Assembly (NCBI GenBank): GCA_017450685.1
Contig: JAFSTB010000024.1
Location: 1-64,000 of the forward strand
From: Paludibacteraceae bacterium
GTDB lineage: Bacteria; Bacteroidota; Bacteroidia; Bacteroidales; Paludibacteraceae
DNA: 64,000 nt
Direction of reading: 5' to 3'
Part shown: positions 15,419-24,943 of the stretch, piece by piece
How the letters are laid out: each line of letters starts with the position of its first letter
Position numbering within the stretch: the first letter of the stretch is position 1
Notes under the pieces: model-generated
The model's database searches: none
What the model was told of the DNA's origin: nothing
What the model saw: only the letters and a program-made list of their open reading frames with translations
Translations under genes and position numbers: made by a program

Positions 15419-16696
15419 ATGTTACCACTTGCAGAACGTATGCGTCCTCGGACGCTCGAACAATATATAGGTCAGCAACACCTTGTAGGTAAAGGTGCCG
15501 TACTCAGGCAGATGATAGAGAGCGGTAACCTCTCCTCTTTCATCCTTTGGGGACCTCCGGGTGTGGGCAAAACCACATTGGCGAAGATTATTGCCAATAG
15601 TCTGCAACGCTCTTTCTATACACTATCAGCCGTTACCGGCGGGGTGAAAGAAGTGAGAGAGGTAATAGAGAAAGCCAAAAGAGCCACAGAAGGTATCTTT
15701 GCTTCGCAACATAACCCCATACTCTTTATCGACGAGATACATCGTTTCTCCAAGTCGCAACAAGACAGCCTCTTAGGTGCAGTGGAAGAGGGTACGATAA
15801 CACTTATTGGTGCTACAACGGAAAACCCGTCGTTTGAGGTTATCAACCCACTGCTCAGCAGATGCCAAGTGTATGTCTTGCAGCCGCTTACCAAAGACGA
15901 CCTATTGCAACTCTTGCAGAGAGTGTTAACCGAAGATGAGTATGTCTCATCGCTCCACCTTGATATAGAAGATACCGATGCTTTGTTGCGCAACAGTGGC
16001 GGTGATGCCCGCAAACTGCTTAATAGTATAGAGTTGATAGCCAATAACGTGGCTTCACTCAAGGAACGACCTCAGATAGATGATGCCTATATAACCCGTT
16101 TGTTGCAGCAAAACCCGGTGGCATACGATAAAGATGGGGAGATGCATTATGACATCATCTCTGCCTTTATCAAATCAATAAGAGGTAGCGACCCCGATGC
16201 CGCCATCTATTGGTTAGCGCGGATGGTGGCTGCTGGTGAAGACCCCAAATTCATTGCACGCCGACTGGTCATATCCGCAAGCGAAGATATAGGTCTTGCC
16301 AACCCTAACGCCATGCTCGTGGCAAACGCTTGCTTCGACACTCTGCAAAAAATAGGTTGGCCCGAAGGCAGAATACCGCTGGCTCTTGCCACCATCTATC
16401 TTGCCACATCGCAAAAGTCCAACTCCGCCTATCTGGCAATAGATGAGGCTCTGGAAAAGGTCAAACAAACAGGTAACCTACCCGTTCCATTACACCTTAG
16501 AAACGCACCTACAAGCCTGATGAAAGAGTTGGGATACGGAGCCGATTATAAGTATGCACACGACTATGCCAACCATTATGTCAAACAGCAGTATATGCCT
16601 GACCAACTGCAAGATACCGTCTTTTGGCATCCGCAAGGCAGTCCGCAAGAACAAAAGATGGCTGAATGGATGAAGCATATAAGGCAAACGGAATAA
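15419..16696 (+). CDS. rarA: Replication-associated recombination protein RarA/MgsA
   Basis: 425 residues. Walker A GPPGVGKTT is at residues 45-53; Walker B and sensor motifs follow (PILFIDEIHRFSKSQQDSLL, TLIGATTENPSFEV, LLSRCQVY). The C-terminal tetramerisation region (DPDAAIYWLARMVAAGEDPKFIARRLVISASEDIGLANP) is typical. RarA is an AAA+ clamp-loader-like protein acting at stalled replication forks with RecA and SSB. Starts 13 bp after recN. No unusual features. Confidence 0.95.
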   Translation: MLPLAERMRPRTLEQYIGQQHLVGKGAVLRQMIESGNLSSFILWGPPGVGKTTLAKIIANSLQRSFYTLSAVTGGVKEVREVIEKAKRATEGIFASQHNPILFIDEIHRFSKSQQDSLLGAVEEGTITLIGATTENPSFEVINPLLSRCQVYVLQPLTKDDLLQLLQRVLTEDEYVSSLHLDIEDTDALLRNSGGDARKLLNSIELIANNVASLKERPQIDDAYITRLLQQNPVAYDKDGEMHYDIISAFIKSIRGSDPDAAIYWLARMVAAGEDPKFIARRLVISASEDIGLANPNAMLVANACFDTLQKIGWPEGRIPLALATIYLATSQKSNSAYLAIDEALEKVKQTGNLPVPLHLRNAPTSLMKELGYGADYKYAHDYANHYVKQQYMPDQLQDTVFWHPQGSPQEQKMAEWMKHIRQTE

Positions 16697-16707
16697 TTCA
16701 TTGTAGG

Positions 16708-17790
16708 GTGGCAGGTGTCTATTTCCATATTCCTTTTTGTCAAAGTCGCTGTCTGTACTGCGACTTTTTCTCTACCACCTCTCTCTCTCTTCGCACTGCA
16801 TACGTTAATGCTCTCAAAAAAGAAATGCACTTACGCTCTACTGAGTGTCAAAACATCCGAACCGTCTATTTCGGAGGCGGTACACCCTCACTCCTGTCAG
16901 GCGATGAGATTGGATCCCTCTTAAAAGAGTTAGACCTAAGTCAAGCAACAGAGATAACGGTTGAAGCCAACCCCGGTGATATCACTCCCCAATGGCTGGA
17001 ACGACTACAACAGGCTGGGGTTAATAGGTTGAGCATCGGCATTCAGTCCTTCCACGACTCGTTGCTCCACCTCATTGGCAGACGGCATAACGCTCAACAA
17101 GCCCGACAAGCAGTCAAGATGGCACAACAAGCAGGATTTAATAATATCAGCATCGACCTTATCTACGGCTTACCATCGCAAACATTGCAGCAATGGGAAA
17201 ATGAAGTTGAAGAAGCATTAAAACTTGATATACAGCACCTTTCTTGCTATTGCCTGACCTATGAAGAAGGTACACCGCTCACCAAGATGTTGAATCAAGG
17301 ACAAATACCATCCACCGACGATGATATAGCCAATGCTATGTATGACAATCTCTCAGAGAGATTAGCGAAAACCGGTTTTGAGCATTATGAGGTGAGCAAC
17401 TTCGCAAAAAAGGGTTGTCACTCTCAGCATAACTCTGCCTATTGGAATCAGACACCTTACGTCGGGTTTGGAGCAGGTGCGCATAGCTATGATGGCAACA
17501 GAACACGCCGAGCCAATATATCCGATCTGAATGAATATATTTCCTCACCGGGAGGAAAACGAACATATCTTACTGAAACTCTTTCAGACACAGACTTTTA
17601 TAATGAACGTATCATGCTCGGTTTGCGTACCGCTTATGGTATAGATGTCTCTTCTCTCACCCCGCTCGGTCTTCGTTGTGCACAAAAATATATAGAAGAA
17701 GGGAAATTGTGTATTGATGGTTCTCGAATAGTGGCAACACAAGAGGGTTTACATCTGCTTAATCGTATCATTGAAGACCTTTTTGAGTAG
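16708..17790 (+). CDS. hemW: Radical SAM heme chaperone HemW
   Basis: 360 residues with a GTG start at 16708, 11 bp after the rarA stop; the protein then begins MAGVYFHIPFCQSRC, the usual HemW start, whereas an upstream ATG at 16666 would overlap rarA and add unmatched residues. The radical SAM cluster motif CxxxCxYC is at residues 11-18 (CQSRCLYC). Further family motifs are YFGGGTPSLL, EANPGD, RLSIGIQSF and YEVSNFAK, and WNQTPYVGFGAGAHSY. HemW binds heme and inserts it into membrane proteins; older annotation calls it oxygen-independent coproporphyrinogen oxidase. No unusual residues seen. Confidence 0.93.
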   Translation: MAGVYFHIPFCQSRCLYCDFFSTTSLSLRTAYVNALKKEMHLRSTECQNIRTVYFGGGTPSLLSGDEIGSLLKELDLSQATEITVEANPGDITPQWLERLQQAGVNRLSIGIQSFHDSLLHLIGRRHNAQQARQAVKMAQQAGFNNISIDLIYGLPSQTLQQWENEVEEALKLDIQHLSCYCLTYEEGTPLTKMLNQGQIPSTDDDIANAMYDNLSERLAKTGFEHYEVSNFAKKGCHSQHNSAYWNQTPYVGFGAGAHSYDGNRTRRANISDLNEYISSPGGKRTYLTETLSDTDFYNERIMLGLRTAYGIDVSSLTPLGLRCAQKYIEEGKLCIDGSRIVATQEGLHLLNRIIEDLFE

Positions 17791-17849
17791 TTTTTCCCAT
17801 TGAGCAATTAGTTGCACAATAGGAAAACTGTACCTATATAACACAATAA

Positions 17850-17881
17850 TTTGCAGCATTGTAAATTATTGCTTACCTTTG
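17850..17881 (+). promoter_or_regulatory. Promoter of the penicillin-binding protein gene
   Basis: TTTG at 17850-17853, 20-nt spacer, TACCTTTG at 17874-17881, 25 nt before the ATG at 17906. This supports the 17906 start over an in-frame upstream start at 17879. Confidence 0.85.
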
Positions 17882-17905
17882 TGCGCAAAATATGCTCGTT
17901 TGAAT

Positions 17906-20182
17906 ATGAAGAAATATAAGCAATGGAGTTTTAAGGGGAAGTTTGCCTTGTGGTTTTGGCTGCTTTTCGTGTCAGGTATAGGTGGAGTTATATTGCTGTT
18001 TTGTCTCATTGGCACCGGTCATCTCGGGTATCTGCCGCCGTTAGAGGAGTTGCAGAACCCCAAAAATAGATACGCATCAGAGATCTTCACTACTGATATG
18101 CAGTCGCTTGGCAGGTATTATCGCTACGAGAACCGAGTGGGAGTGCAATATACCGACCTGTCCGATGATCTGATCAATGCGTTGATAGCCACCGAGGATG
18201 CGCGTTTTCGCCAACACTCAGGCGTGGATTTTAAGTCGTTCTTCCGTGCTCTGTTTTCCTTAGGTAAGGCAGGAGGCGGTTCCACCCTGACACAACAGTT
18301 GGCTAAACAACTATGGTCGCCTCATGCCAACAACCGCTTTGAACGCGCTATGCAGAAACCGATTGAGTGGGTGATTGCAGTACAATTGGAACGGCTGTAC
18401 AGCAAGGATGAGATACTGACAATGTATCTCAATCAGTTTGATTTTCTGTATAATGCAGTGGGAATAAAGTCGGCGGCACAGGTCTATTTCTCCACCACGC
18501 CGCAAGACTTGACCGTCGAGCAGTCGGCGATGTTGGTGGGAATGTGTAAGAACCCGTCGCTATATAACCCTATTCGTCACCGCGACCGTGCCCTTAATCG
18601 CCGCAATACCGTTTTAGGACAGATGCGCAAGTATGGCTATCTGGCAAGCGATGCTTGCGATTCACTTCGCGCTCTGCCATTGGAGGTGCGCTATCGCTCG
18701 GTGGATCATAAACAAGGAGCAGCACCCTATTTCCGTGAGTATCTGCGCCAAGTGCTTACGGCACGAGAACCAAAAGAGAGTCAGTATCCCGAATGGAACA
18801 AAGTGCAATACCGTGTCGATCGTGAACAATGGGATAATAATCCTCTTTATGGTTTCTGCAATAAGAACACTAAACCCGATGGCTCTTTCTATGACCTCTA
18901 TCAAGACGGTTTGCGTATCTATACCACTATTGATTCGCGTATGCAACAATATGCCGAAGAAGCAGTGAGCGAACACATGCAGTATATGCAAAAACGGTTC
19001 TTCGAGGAAAAGAAAAACCGTTCCTATGCACCCTTCACACGCAAACTGACCAAAGAAGAGATAAAGACTATTATGACTCGCTCCATGAGGCAAACAGACC
19101 GCTATCGTGCACTGAAAAAAGCCGGATGGACAGAGAAACAGATAACCGATAACTTCAATCAACCGGTGGAGATGCAAGTGTTCTCATATAATGGCATGAT
19201 CGACACCACACTCTCACCGATGGATTCCATACGCTGGAATAAACATTTCCTGCGCTGCGGCTTTATGTCTATGGATCCGCATACGGGTCATGTCAAAGCC
19301 TATGTAGGCGGTCCTGACTTCGCTCATTTCCAATATGATATGGCAACAATGGGCAGAAGACAGATTGGTTCGACCGTCAAACCTTATCTCTATACCCTGG
19401 CAATGGATGAGGGTATGTGGCCGTGCGACAAAACAGTCAACGAACCTGTAACACTTATCGATGGTAATGGCAGAGAATGGACACCGCATGATGACCATGA
19501 TAAGAACAGAGGTGATACCGTCACCTTGCAATGGGGATTGCAACAGTCCAGCAACTGGCTCTCCGCCTATCTGATGTCACTCTTTACACCCGAACAGTTG
19601 GTGAGACTGATGCGCTCTTTCGGTGTGAAAGGTGATCTGGATCCGGTGGTTAGTATTTGTCTTGGTCCTTGCGAGGTGAGCGTACAAGAAATGGTGGATG
19701 CCTACACCGCCTTTCCAAACAAAGGTATCCGTACCGAACCGCTTTATGTTACTCGCATTGAGGATAAGAACGGTAATATGATTGCTACTTTCTCGCCAAA
19801 GACCTACGAGATAATAAGTGAACTCACATCATATAAGATGATTGCTATGCTTCGTGCAGTGATGGATCACGGCACAGGAGTGAGAGCACGCTTAAAATAT
19901 AAACTGACGGCTCCTATGGGTGGTAAGACGGGAACAACGCAAAACAACTCCGATGGATGGTTTGTCGGATTCACCCCAACTCTCGTTAGCGGATGTTGGG
20001 TAGGCGGCGAAGACCGTGCCATACATTTCGACCGTATGGCTGATGGACAAGGAGCATCGATGGCACTGCCCATCTTCTCACTCTATATGCAGAAAGTGTA
20101 TTCTGACACATCACTCGGATATTCGGAAGCGGAACAGTTTGATGTACCCGAATGGTTCAATCCTAACGCCGGATGCCAATGA
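17906..20182 (+). CDS. Class A penicillin-binding protein 1A
   Basis: 758 residues from ATG at 17906. One N-terminal membrane helix (ALWFWLLFVSGIGGVILLF) is followed by a GT51 glycosyltransferase domain with the catalytic Glu97 in ATEDARFRQHSGVD and the GGSTLTQQLAKQL motif. The transpeptidase domain has the active serine S489 in GSTVK, an SSN motif (QQSSNW) and K674TGTT. It polymerises and crosslinks peptidoglycan on the outer face of the inner membrane. The C-terminus ends shortly after the transpeptidase domain. Its stop overlaps the rlmN start by 4 bp. Confidence 0.95.
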   Translation: MKKYKQWSFKGKFALWFWLLFVSGIGGVILLFCLIGTGHLGYLPPLEELQNPKNRYASEIFTTDMQSLGRYYRYENRVGVQYTDLSDDLINALIATEDARFRQHSGVDFKSFFRALFSLGKAGGGSTLTQQLAKQLWSPHANNRFERAMQKPIEWVIAVQLERLYSKDEILTMYLNQFDFLYNAVGIKSAAQVYFSTTPQDLTVEQSAMLVGMCKNPSLYNPIRHRDRALNRRNTVLGQMRKYGYLASDACDSLRALPLEVRYRSVDHKQGAAPYFREYLRQVLTAREPKESQYPEWNKVQYRVDREQWDNNPLYGFCNKNTKPDGSFYDLYQDGLRIYTTIDSRMQQYAEEAVSEHMQYMQKRFFEEKKNRSYAPFTRKLTKEEIKTIMTRSMRQTDRYRALKKAGWTEKQITDNFNQPVEMQVFSYNGMIDTTLSPMDSIRWNKHFLRCGFMSMDPHTGHVKAYVGGPDFAHFQYDMATMGRRQIGSTVKPYLYTLAMDEGMWPCDKTVNEPVTLIDGNGREWTPHDDHDKNRGDTVTLQWGLQQSSNWLSAYLMSLFTPEQLVRLMRSFGVKGDLDPVVSICLGPCEVSVQEMVDAYTAFPNKGIRTEPLYVTRIEDKNGNMIATFSPKTYEIISELTSYKMIAMLRAVMDHGTGVRARLKYKLTAPMGGKTGTTQNNSDGWFVGFTPTLVSGCWVGGEDRAIHFDRMADGQGASMALPIFSLYMQKVYSDTSLGYSEAEQFDVPEWFNPNAGCQ

Positions 20183-21222
20183 TAACACTGCTCGGAAAAA
20201 ATATTACCGAACTGACTGACATAGCCTTGTCGGTCGGCTTGCCGAAATATGCAGGCAAACAGTTGGCTCATTGGCTTTATGTCAAACGTGCTGTCTCTTT
20301 CGATGAAATGACCAACCTCTCACTCACAGGAAGAGAGGCTCTGAAAGAAAAATATCAAGTTGGACGCTACGCTCCAATAGCCGAAGCACATTCACAAGAC
20401 GGAACATGTAAGTATCTGTTTGAGATAAAGTCAGATGGCACTAAAAAAGAGCCATACATAGAGACAGTCTATCTTCCCGAAACCGATAGAGCGACACTCT
20501 GCGTGAGTACACAAGCAGGATGCCGTATGGGGTGCAAGTTCTGTATGACAGGCACTTTGGGATTCCAACAACATCTGACGGCGGCTGATATACTTAATCA
20601 AATATTCACTGTCGATGACTTGCACGGTCGTTCCCTGACGAATATCGTTTATATGGGAGAAGGTGAACCATTGGATAATGTAAGAGAGGTGTTGCAGTCG
20701 TTGACAGTGCTGACATCCGATTGGGGTTGCTCTTGGTCGCCTCACCGAATAACTGTCAGCACAGTGGGCTTTAACTTAGGTTTAACAACATTTTTAGATG
20801 GTTGCAACTGCCATTTAGCCATCTCATTGCATAATCCCTTCCCCGCTGAAAGAGCGCAGATAATGCCTGCCCAGCGAGCCTACCCGATTGAACAGACATT
20901 AGAGATTCTGAAGAGATACGATTTCAGCGGTCAACGCAGACTCAGTTTCGAATATATCTGTTTCGGCGGTAAGAACGACTCTTTGCTTTATGCTCAGCAG
21001 TTAGTGAAACTGTTGCAAGGTCTGCCCTGTCGAGTTAACCTCATTCGCTTTCACCAAGGCAATATGTCAAACCACGACCTACCGGCTTCAGATGAACAAC
21101 AGATGATACACTTCCGCGATTATCTCAGCGAACACGGGGTTATATGCACTATTCGGCGCAGCAGAGGAGAAGATATCTTAGCCGCGTGTGGTATGTTGGT
21201 CAACGACCTTAAGAAAAAGTAA
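20179..21222 (+). CDS. rlmN: 23S rRNA/tRNA adenine-C2 methyltransferase RlmN
   Basis: 347 residues from ATG at 20179 (ATGA overlap with the previous stop). The radical SAM cluster CxxxCxxC is at Cys115, Cys119 and Cys122 (CRMGCKFC), preceded by the QAG motif; GEPLDN (MGEGEPLDNV) and the C-terminal catalytic Cys in TIRRSRGEDILAACGML are present. RlmN methylates A2503 of 23S rRNA and A37 of some tRNAs. The second catalytic Cys (the mobile-loop Cys, near residue 340) is the one in AACGML. Normal length. Confidence 0.95.
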   Translation: MITLLGKNITELTDIALSVGLPKYAGKQLAHWLYVKRAVSFDEMTNLSLTGREALKEKYQVGRYAPIAEAHSQDGTCKYLFEIKSDGTKKEPYIETVYLPETDRATLCVSTQAGCRMGCKFCMTGTLGFQQHLTAADILNQIFTVDDLHGRSLTNIVYMGEGEPLDNVREVLQSLTVLTSDWGCSWSPHRITVSTVGFNLGLTTFLDGCNCHLAISLHNPFPAERAQIMPAQRAYPIEQTLEILKRYDFSGQRRLSFEYICFGGKNDSLLYAQQLVKLLQGLPCRVNLIRFHQGNMSNHDLPASDEQQMIHFRDYLSEHGVICTIRRSRGEDILAACGMLVNDLKKK

Positions 21223-21243
21223 GGCATAGTTTTTGCCACCAAA

Positions 21244-21275
21244 TTTGCACAATCGAATAAAGTGCTGTATCTTTG
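21244..21275 (+). promoter_or_regulatory. Promoter of the glycosylation island
   Basis: TTTG at 21244-21247, 20-nt spacer, TATCTTTG at 21268-21275, 30 nt before the GT2 start codon at 21305. It probably drives the GT2 and wecD-like genes and those after them. Confidence 0.85.
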
Positions 21276-21304
21276 TAAGTTAAAAGTGTAATTATCAAAT
21301 AGCG

Positions 21305-22234
21305 ATGATCAAACTTTCAGTAGTATCGCCTGTTTATAAAGCCGAGAAGATGGTGGAGATGTTGGTTTGTCGTAACGTGGCGGCACTCTCTTCCATACCC
21401 GATATCGACTATGAGATTATCCTCGTTAATGATGGTTCACCCGATAACTCATGGACTGAAATACTGCGACAATGTCGCCTCAATACTCGCGTCAAAGGCG
21501 TTAACCTCTCGCGTAACTTCGGTCAGCACTATGCCATTACTGCCGGATTGAGTTATGCATCCGGCGAGTGGATTGTCGTCATGGATTGTGATCTCCAGGA
21601 TCGTCCCGAAGAAATCCCGAACCTCTATGCCAAAGCGCAAGAGGGCTATGATTCCGTCTTGGCGCAGCGCATTCAGCGTTCGCACGGATGGTTCAAACGC
21701 CTTGGCTCCAAATGCTTTTACAAAGTATTCTCCTATCTAACCGAGACCAAGCAGGACGCATCGGTTGCCAATTTCGGTATCTACAACCGCAAAGTCATTG
21801 ACGCGGTGCTCTCCATGGGCGATGCGATGCGCTATTTCCCGACACAGATTCAATGGGTCGGCTTCAAACGCGCCTATCTTCCCATTCAGCACGACGAACG
21901 TGCGGAAGGCAAATCAACCTACAACCTCAGCCGCTTGTTCCGCTTGGCTTTCGACACTATTATCTCTTTCTCCGATAAACCCATGCGCCTCATGGTACAG
22001 ATGGGCTTACTTGTTACATTGGCTGCATTCATTGTGGGAATCGTGTTCATTGTGCGTTATTGCATGGGCTTGATCGAAGTTATGGGATTTGCCAGCCTTA
22101 TTATCTCCCTTTGGCTGTTGGGAGGAATTATCATTTCGCTGATAGGTATAGTCGGCATCTATCTGAGCAAACTCTTTGAAAAAGCGAAAGATCGTCCGAC
22201 CTTTATTGTTAACGAAAAATGCAATTTTGACTAA
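21305..22234 (+). CDS. Polyprenyl-phosphate glycosyltransferase, family GT2 (ArnC/GtrB-like)
   Basis: 309 residues. The N-terminal 230 residues are a GT-A fold glycosyltransferase (LSVVSPVYKAEKMVE, ILVNDGSPDNSW, the metal-binding DCD at residues 94-96 and SVANFGIYNRK). Two C-terminal membrane helices (LMVQMGLLVTLAAFIVGIVFIVRYC and FASLIISLWLLGGIIISLIGIV) match the GtrB/ArnC type that loads a sugar onto undecaprenyl phosphate at the cytoplasmic face. The stop codon overlaps the wecD-like start. With the two small transporters and the membrane glycosyltransferase-like proteins downstream it fits a three-component glycosylation pathway. Confidence 0.88.
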   Translation: MIKLSVVSPVYKAEKMVEMLVCRNVAALSSIPDIDYEIILVNDGSPDNSWTEILRQCRLNTRVKGVNLSRNFGQHYAITAGLSYASGEWIVVMDCDLQDRPEEIPNLYAKAQEGYDSVLAQRIQRSHGWFKRLGSKCFYKVFSYLTETKQDASVANFGIYNRKVIDAVLSMGDAMRYFPTQIQWVGFKRAYLPIQHDERAEGKSTYNLSRLFRLAFDTIISFSDKPMRLMVQMGLLVTLAAFIVGIVFIVRYCMGLIEVMGFASLIISLWLLGGIIISLIGIVGIYLSKLFEKAKDRPTFIVNEKCNFD

Positions 22235-22929
22235 TGGAGATACGCACTTTACAATGGGATTCGGACTTCTTCGGTTTGCGTATTGGTCGAGTGGATATAC
22301 AGACTAAGGCAGATGCGCTTTCTCTTTCTGCTCAACACAATGAGTTGAGGCAGCAATTTGACTTGCTCTATGTCTTTGATACAAATAATGTTGGCTTTGA
22401 GGCTGAAGGAGCACTACTCGTAGATGAGAAGATTTTGTATAGCAAACCCTGTGAACCACGCAAGCAGTACTCAGAGATTGCGTTCTATCAAGGTGCAACT
22501 CCGTCTGCTGATTTGTATCGTTTGGCTTTGGTCAGTGGTGGTTACTCTCGCTTTAAGTTAGACGAGCGGCTCCCGAAAGGCAGTTACGAACGACTTTACA
22601 ACCGATGGATTGAGAACGCCTGTCCGAAAGAAGGGACCAATAAGCAGATATTGACTTTCCTCGATACGCAAGGCACAACTAAAGGAATGATCACCATTGA
22701 CTATACGGCGAATGTAGGGCATATTGGTTTGGTAGCAGTAGATTCAGATGCCCAACATCAAGGCATTGGCGGTAAAATCATGTCAACGCTCGACGGCTAC
22801 TTGTTCGATTTAGGAGTGAAGACGCTCGAAGTGCCCACACAGAAAAACAATATCGATGCTTGCCGTTGGTACGAAAAGAACGGCTTCGCTATACAATCTG
22901 TTTTACCTATTTATCACTGGTGGCTGTAA
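22234..22929 (+). CDS. GNAT acetyltransferase, WecD/RffC-like
   Basis: 231 residues. The N-terminus (MEIRTLQWDSDFFGLRIGR) has the WDSxFFG motif typical of TDP-fucosamine acetyltransferase WecD/RffC. The C-terminal GNAT core is clear: HIGLVAVDSDAQHQGIGGKIMSTLD is the acetyl-CoA pyrophosphate loop and NIDACRWYEKNGF the closing motif. WecD acetylates dTDP-4-amino-4,6-dideoxy-galactose, the product of WecE/RffA, encoded 6.9 kb downstream in the same island. That link supports a Fuc4NAc-type sugar, though the acceptor could differ in this organism. Confidence 0.75.
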   Translation: MEIRTLQWDSDFFGLRIGRVDIQTKADALSLSAQHNELRQQFDLLYVFDTNNVGFEAEGALLVDEKILYSKPCEPRKQYSEIAFYQGATPSADLYRLALVSGGYSRFKLDERLPKGSYERLYNRWIENACPKEGTNKQILTFLDTQGTTKGMITIDYTANVGHIGLVAVDSDAQHQGIGGKIMSTLDGYLFDLGVKTLEVPTQKNNIDACRWYEKNGFAIQSVLPIYHWWL

Positions 22930-22942
22930 ATATTGTATTGAT

Positions 22943-24119
22943 ATGAATGATAGAATAAAAGATATGTTGCACAAAAACATCGATGCTGTTGGTGTCTTTG
23001 CTTTTATGCTTTGTGTTTTTACATACATTATGTTTGTCGTAAAGTGGAACAGCGATTTACCTTCACATGCTTACATCGCCAAACAAATGCTTTTAGAACA
23101 TCGTTTGTTCTCTGCAAATTTTTTGATGTATTTTATTGTCAATCTATTATCACTATTTACCGGTTCAGGTTTTCTCGCAAGAATAGCATTGGTATTTCTT
23201 ATCTCATTTGCTAATGCCGTTAAATATGTCATTGTTCGCGAAGCGTTCAAAGAATGGACCTCTGAAAAAAATGCACAGTGGTCCTCTGCTTCATTATTAG
23301 TAGTCTATATTGTCCCACTTATGTGTTTTTTATATCTGTTGGGAGTGGCAGATTTCACGGATAATATGTATTGGGATTACTTTGTCCCTAACGTATGGCA
23401 TAATTCCACCATACTATGTATGATGCCTTTTGCAATTGCATGCTATCTCCTTTCTGTTAAACAATTTGAAGAATTTACAAATAAACGCAATTGGTATATA
23501 ACTCTGTTACTTGCCATTAGTGTACTTGTCAAACCCAGTTTCTATTTTGTATATGTAGTGGCATATCCGATTATAATGATAAGCAAATACGGCTTCGGTA
23601 AAGAGACACTTCGCTCTCTCATCCCCTTATTGATAGGAGGTGTATGCCTTGCATACGAATACATAACCATATACTACCACGGTGGCAATGATGGTAGCGG
23701 TGTGGTGATAGATATAATGCCGCCACTCACTCTAAATTTCTGGAAATCATGTGCTTTGTTTTTATCTGTCTCGCTTTTTCTACCTTTATTGTTCCTATGC
23801 CTATATGCACGCACTGTTTACAAAGATAGAGAGTTTTGGTTTATCTTGATTATGCTCATCTGTGCTTTTGGCATCCATTGGTGCTGTCAAGAAACAGGAC
23901 CAAGAGCAGGACATGGAAACTTTGGTTGGCAGACTATCGCAGCTATGTGGTTCACGTACTATTATATATTAAAAACAATTATAATTGATTGCGAAGGGGT
24001 TAGAAGTGCCGATAGGGGGGGGGTATTCGCGGCGTATTGTGCTGTTAGTGTACGGCTTGCACGTTATTATGGGTATTGCTTACCTCATAAGATTTTTGCT
24101 TAACAGTGATTATACATAA
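22943..24119 (+). pseudogene. Polytopic membrane protein, frame broken at a G9 tract
   Basis: From ATG at 22943 (MNDRIKDMLHKNIDAVGVFAF) the frame encodes about ten membrane helices and a hydrophilic loop at residues 275-300; overall it resembles GT-C type glycosyltransferases or O-antigen membrane proteins. After the G9 run at 24015-24023 the read-through frame ends at 24103 with a non-hydrophobic tail (RGGVFAAYCAVSVRLARYY). With eight Gs, the other frame reads YSRRIVLLVYGLHVIMGIA and continues to a stop at 24117-24119, a typical final membrane helix. So the intact gene probably has G8, and the sequence shows an off-phase or erroneous state. The gene is about 1.18 kb. No specific family is recognised. 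Confidence 0.6.
24015..24023 (+). repeat. Homopolymer tract G9 causing a frameshift
   Basis: Nine Gs lie in the 3' part of the membrane-protein gene. One base fewer restores a hydrophobic C-terminal helix, so the tract controls whether the last helix is made. Such runs are typical of slipped-strand phase variation, and also of sequencing error. Confidence 0.85.
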
Positions 24120-24127
24120 GAGTTTAC

Positions 24128-24466
24128 TTGACGTTAAAAATCAAACATATTTTTTATCTTACGGGCATCAACTTGCTTTATGCCTGTGTGTCTCTTTTCT
24201 CCAAATCTGCTTCGTTGTGTCCGTTCCTCTCGTGGCAATATATACTTTGGCTGGTAGGGGCTGTCGGCATAATGGGTATTTATGCCATCTGTTGGCAACA
24301 AATACTCAAACACATCAAACTGAGTACTGCCTTTATGTTCAAAGGGACAAGCCTTATTTTCATTATGTTGATAGCGTGGATGGTCTTCGGCGAACAAATA
24401 ACACTTAATAATATCATAGGCGCGTGCGTGATTATCACAGGCATTGCGCTCTATGCAAAAGAATAA
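24128..24466 (+). CDS. Small multidrug-resistance/EamA-type transporter subunit (first of pair)
   Basis: 112 residues with four membrane helices (YLTGINLLYACVSLFSK, YILWLVGAVGIMGIYAICW, TAFMFKGTSLIFIMLIAW, LNNIIGACVIITGIALY). The start is TTG at 24128; no ATG is available in the open frame. This is the size and layout of ArnE/ArnF, the small heterodimeric flippase for undecaprenyl-phosphate-sugar, and of SMR exporters. A second, different subunit of this type is at 25097. The two may form a heterodimer that flips the sugar made by the GT2 enzyme. Confidence 0.7.
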   Translation: MTLKIKHIFYLTGINLLYACVSLFSKSASLCPFLSWQYILWLVGAVGIMGIYAICWQQILKHIKLSTAFMFKGTSLIFIMLIAWMVFGEQITLNNIIGACVIITGIALYAKE

Positions 24467-24516
24467 ACTACAAATTGTACATTGTACATTCGTACATACA
24501 TATATTTGATCTTTGA
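24467..24516. other. Short repeat-rich gap before the inverted-repeat segment
   Basis: AT-rich sequence with several GTACATT-like motifs (near 24477-24500). No gene seen. Similar GTACATT repeats occur at 43271-43315 in another intergenic region. Confidence 0.5.
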
Positions 24517-24674
24517 CATATTGGAATTACCGTAAAAAATAAAAAACAGAAATATTTGCGTATATCTATTATTTTTTTACCACCTTTGTTACGGATTTTC
24601 GTCACAACTTGTCGAACAAAGTAGTTTCAACTTGCCGAATTGTAAAGAAAAATATTTGTACGTATCATTTTTTG

Positions 24675-24761
24675 TACCTTTGCAGCCGTCTTTTGGAGCG
24701 CGATCGTCCTCGCCCGCAACCCAAACAAAAACTGATAATAACAGATTTGTTATATAGAAGC
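24675..24761 (+). repeat. 87-bp dispersed leader repeat, copy A
   Basis: Begins with the -7 box TACCTTTG and ends ATATAGAAGC. It differs from copy C (62115-62201) at about 3 of 87 positions and matches copy B (56888-56974) over its last ~60 bases apart from one or two positions. The part after the -7 box would be the start of the transcript; it contains a small hairpin ATAACA-GATT-TGTTAT and a GC-rich CGTCCTCGCCCGC segment. No -33 TTTG at the usual distance. Confidence 0.85.
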
Positions 24762-24923
24762 ATAGAACAGGCTTCTGCTAATTTATTGGCTCTTGCCAAT
24801 ACAATTGATACAGAAAAAATGCAAGTTCCATCTTTTATGATGGTTCTCACTGCTGTCGGACCATATTCTTATCGAAGGAAGGATGGTATATATGTGGTCC
24901 CTATCGGGTGCTTGAAACCCTAA
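24762..24923 (+). pseudogene. C-terminal gene fragment
   Basis: The frame reads about 54 codons after the leader repeat with no start codon of its own nearby and ends VVPIGCLKP at 24923. The tail (TAVGPYSYRRKDGIYVVPIGCL) resembles the C-terminus of a Bacteroidota AAA/ATP-binding protein family as I remember it, so this is probably what remains after deletion of most of a gene. It shows that copy A once sat upstream of another gene. No function expected now. Confidence 0.4.
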
Positions 24924-24943
24924 CAATACTAAATTAACACACT

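Noticed and set aside
24609..24923. 104-codon frame as a new gene with peptide motif LLERDRPRPQPKQKLIITDLLYR shared at 56.9 and 62.2 kb
   Set aside because: The shared peptide is the translation of the repeated DNA leader; the three copies are in leaders, not in translated reading frames. Only the last ~54 codons look like a gene fragment.
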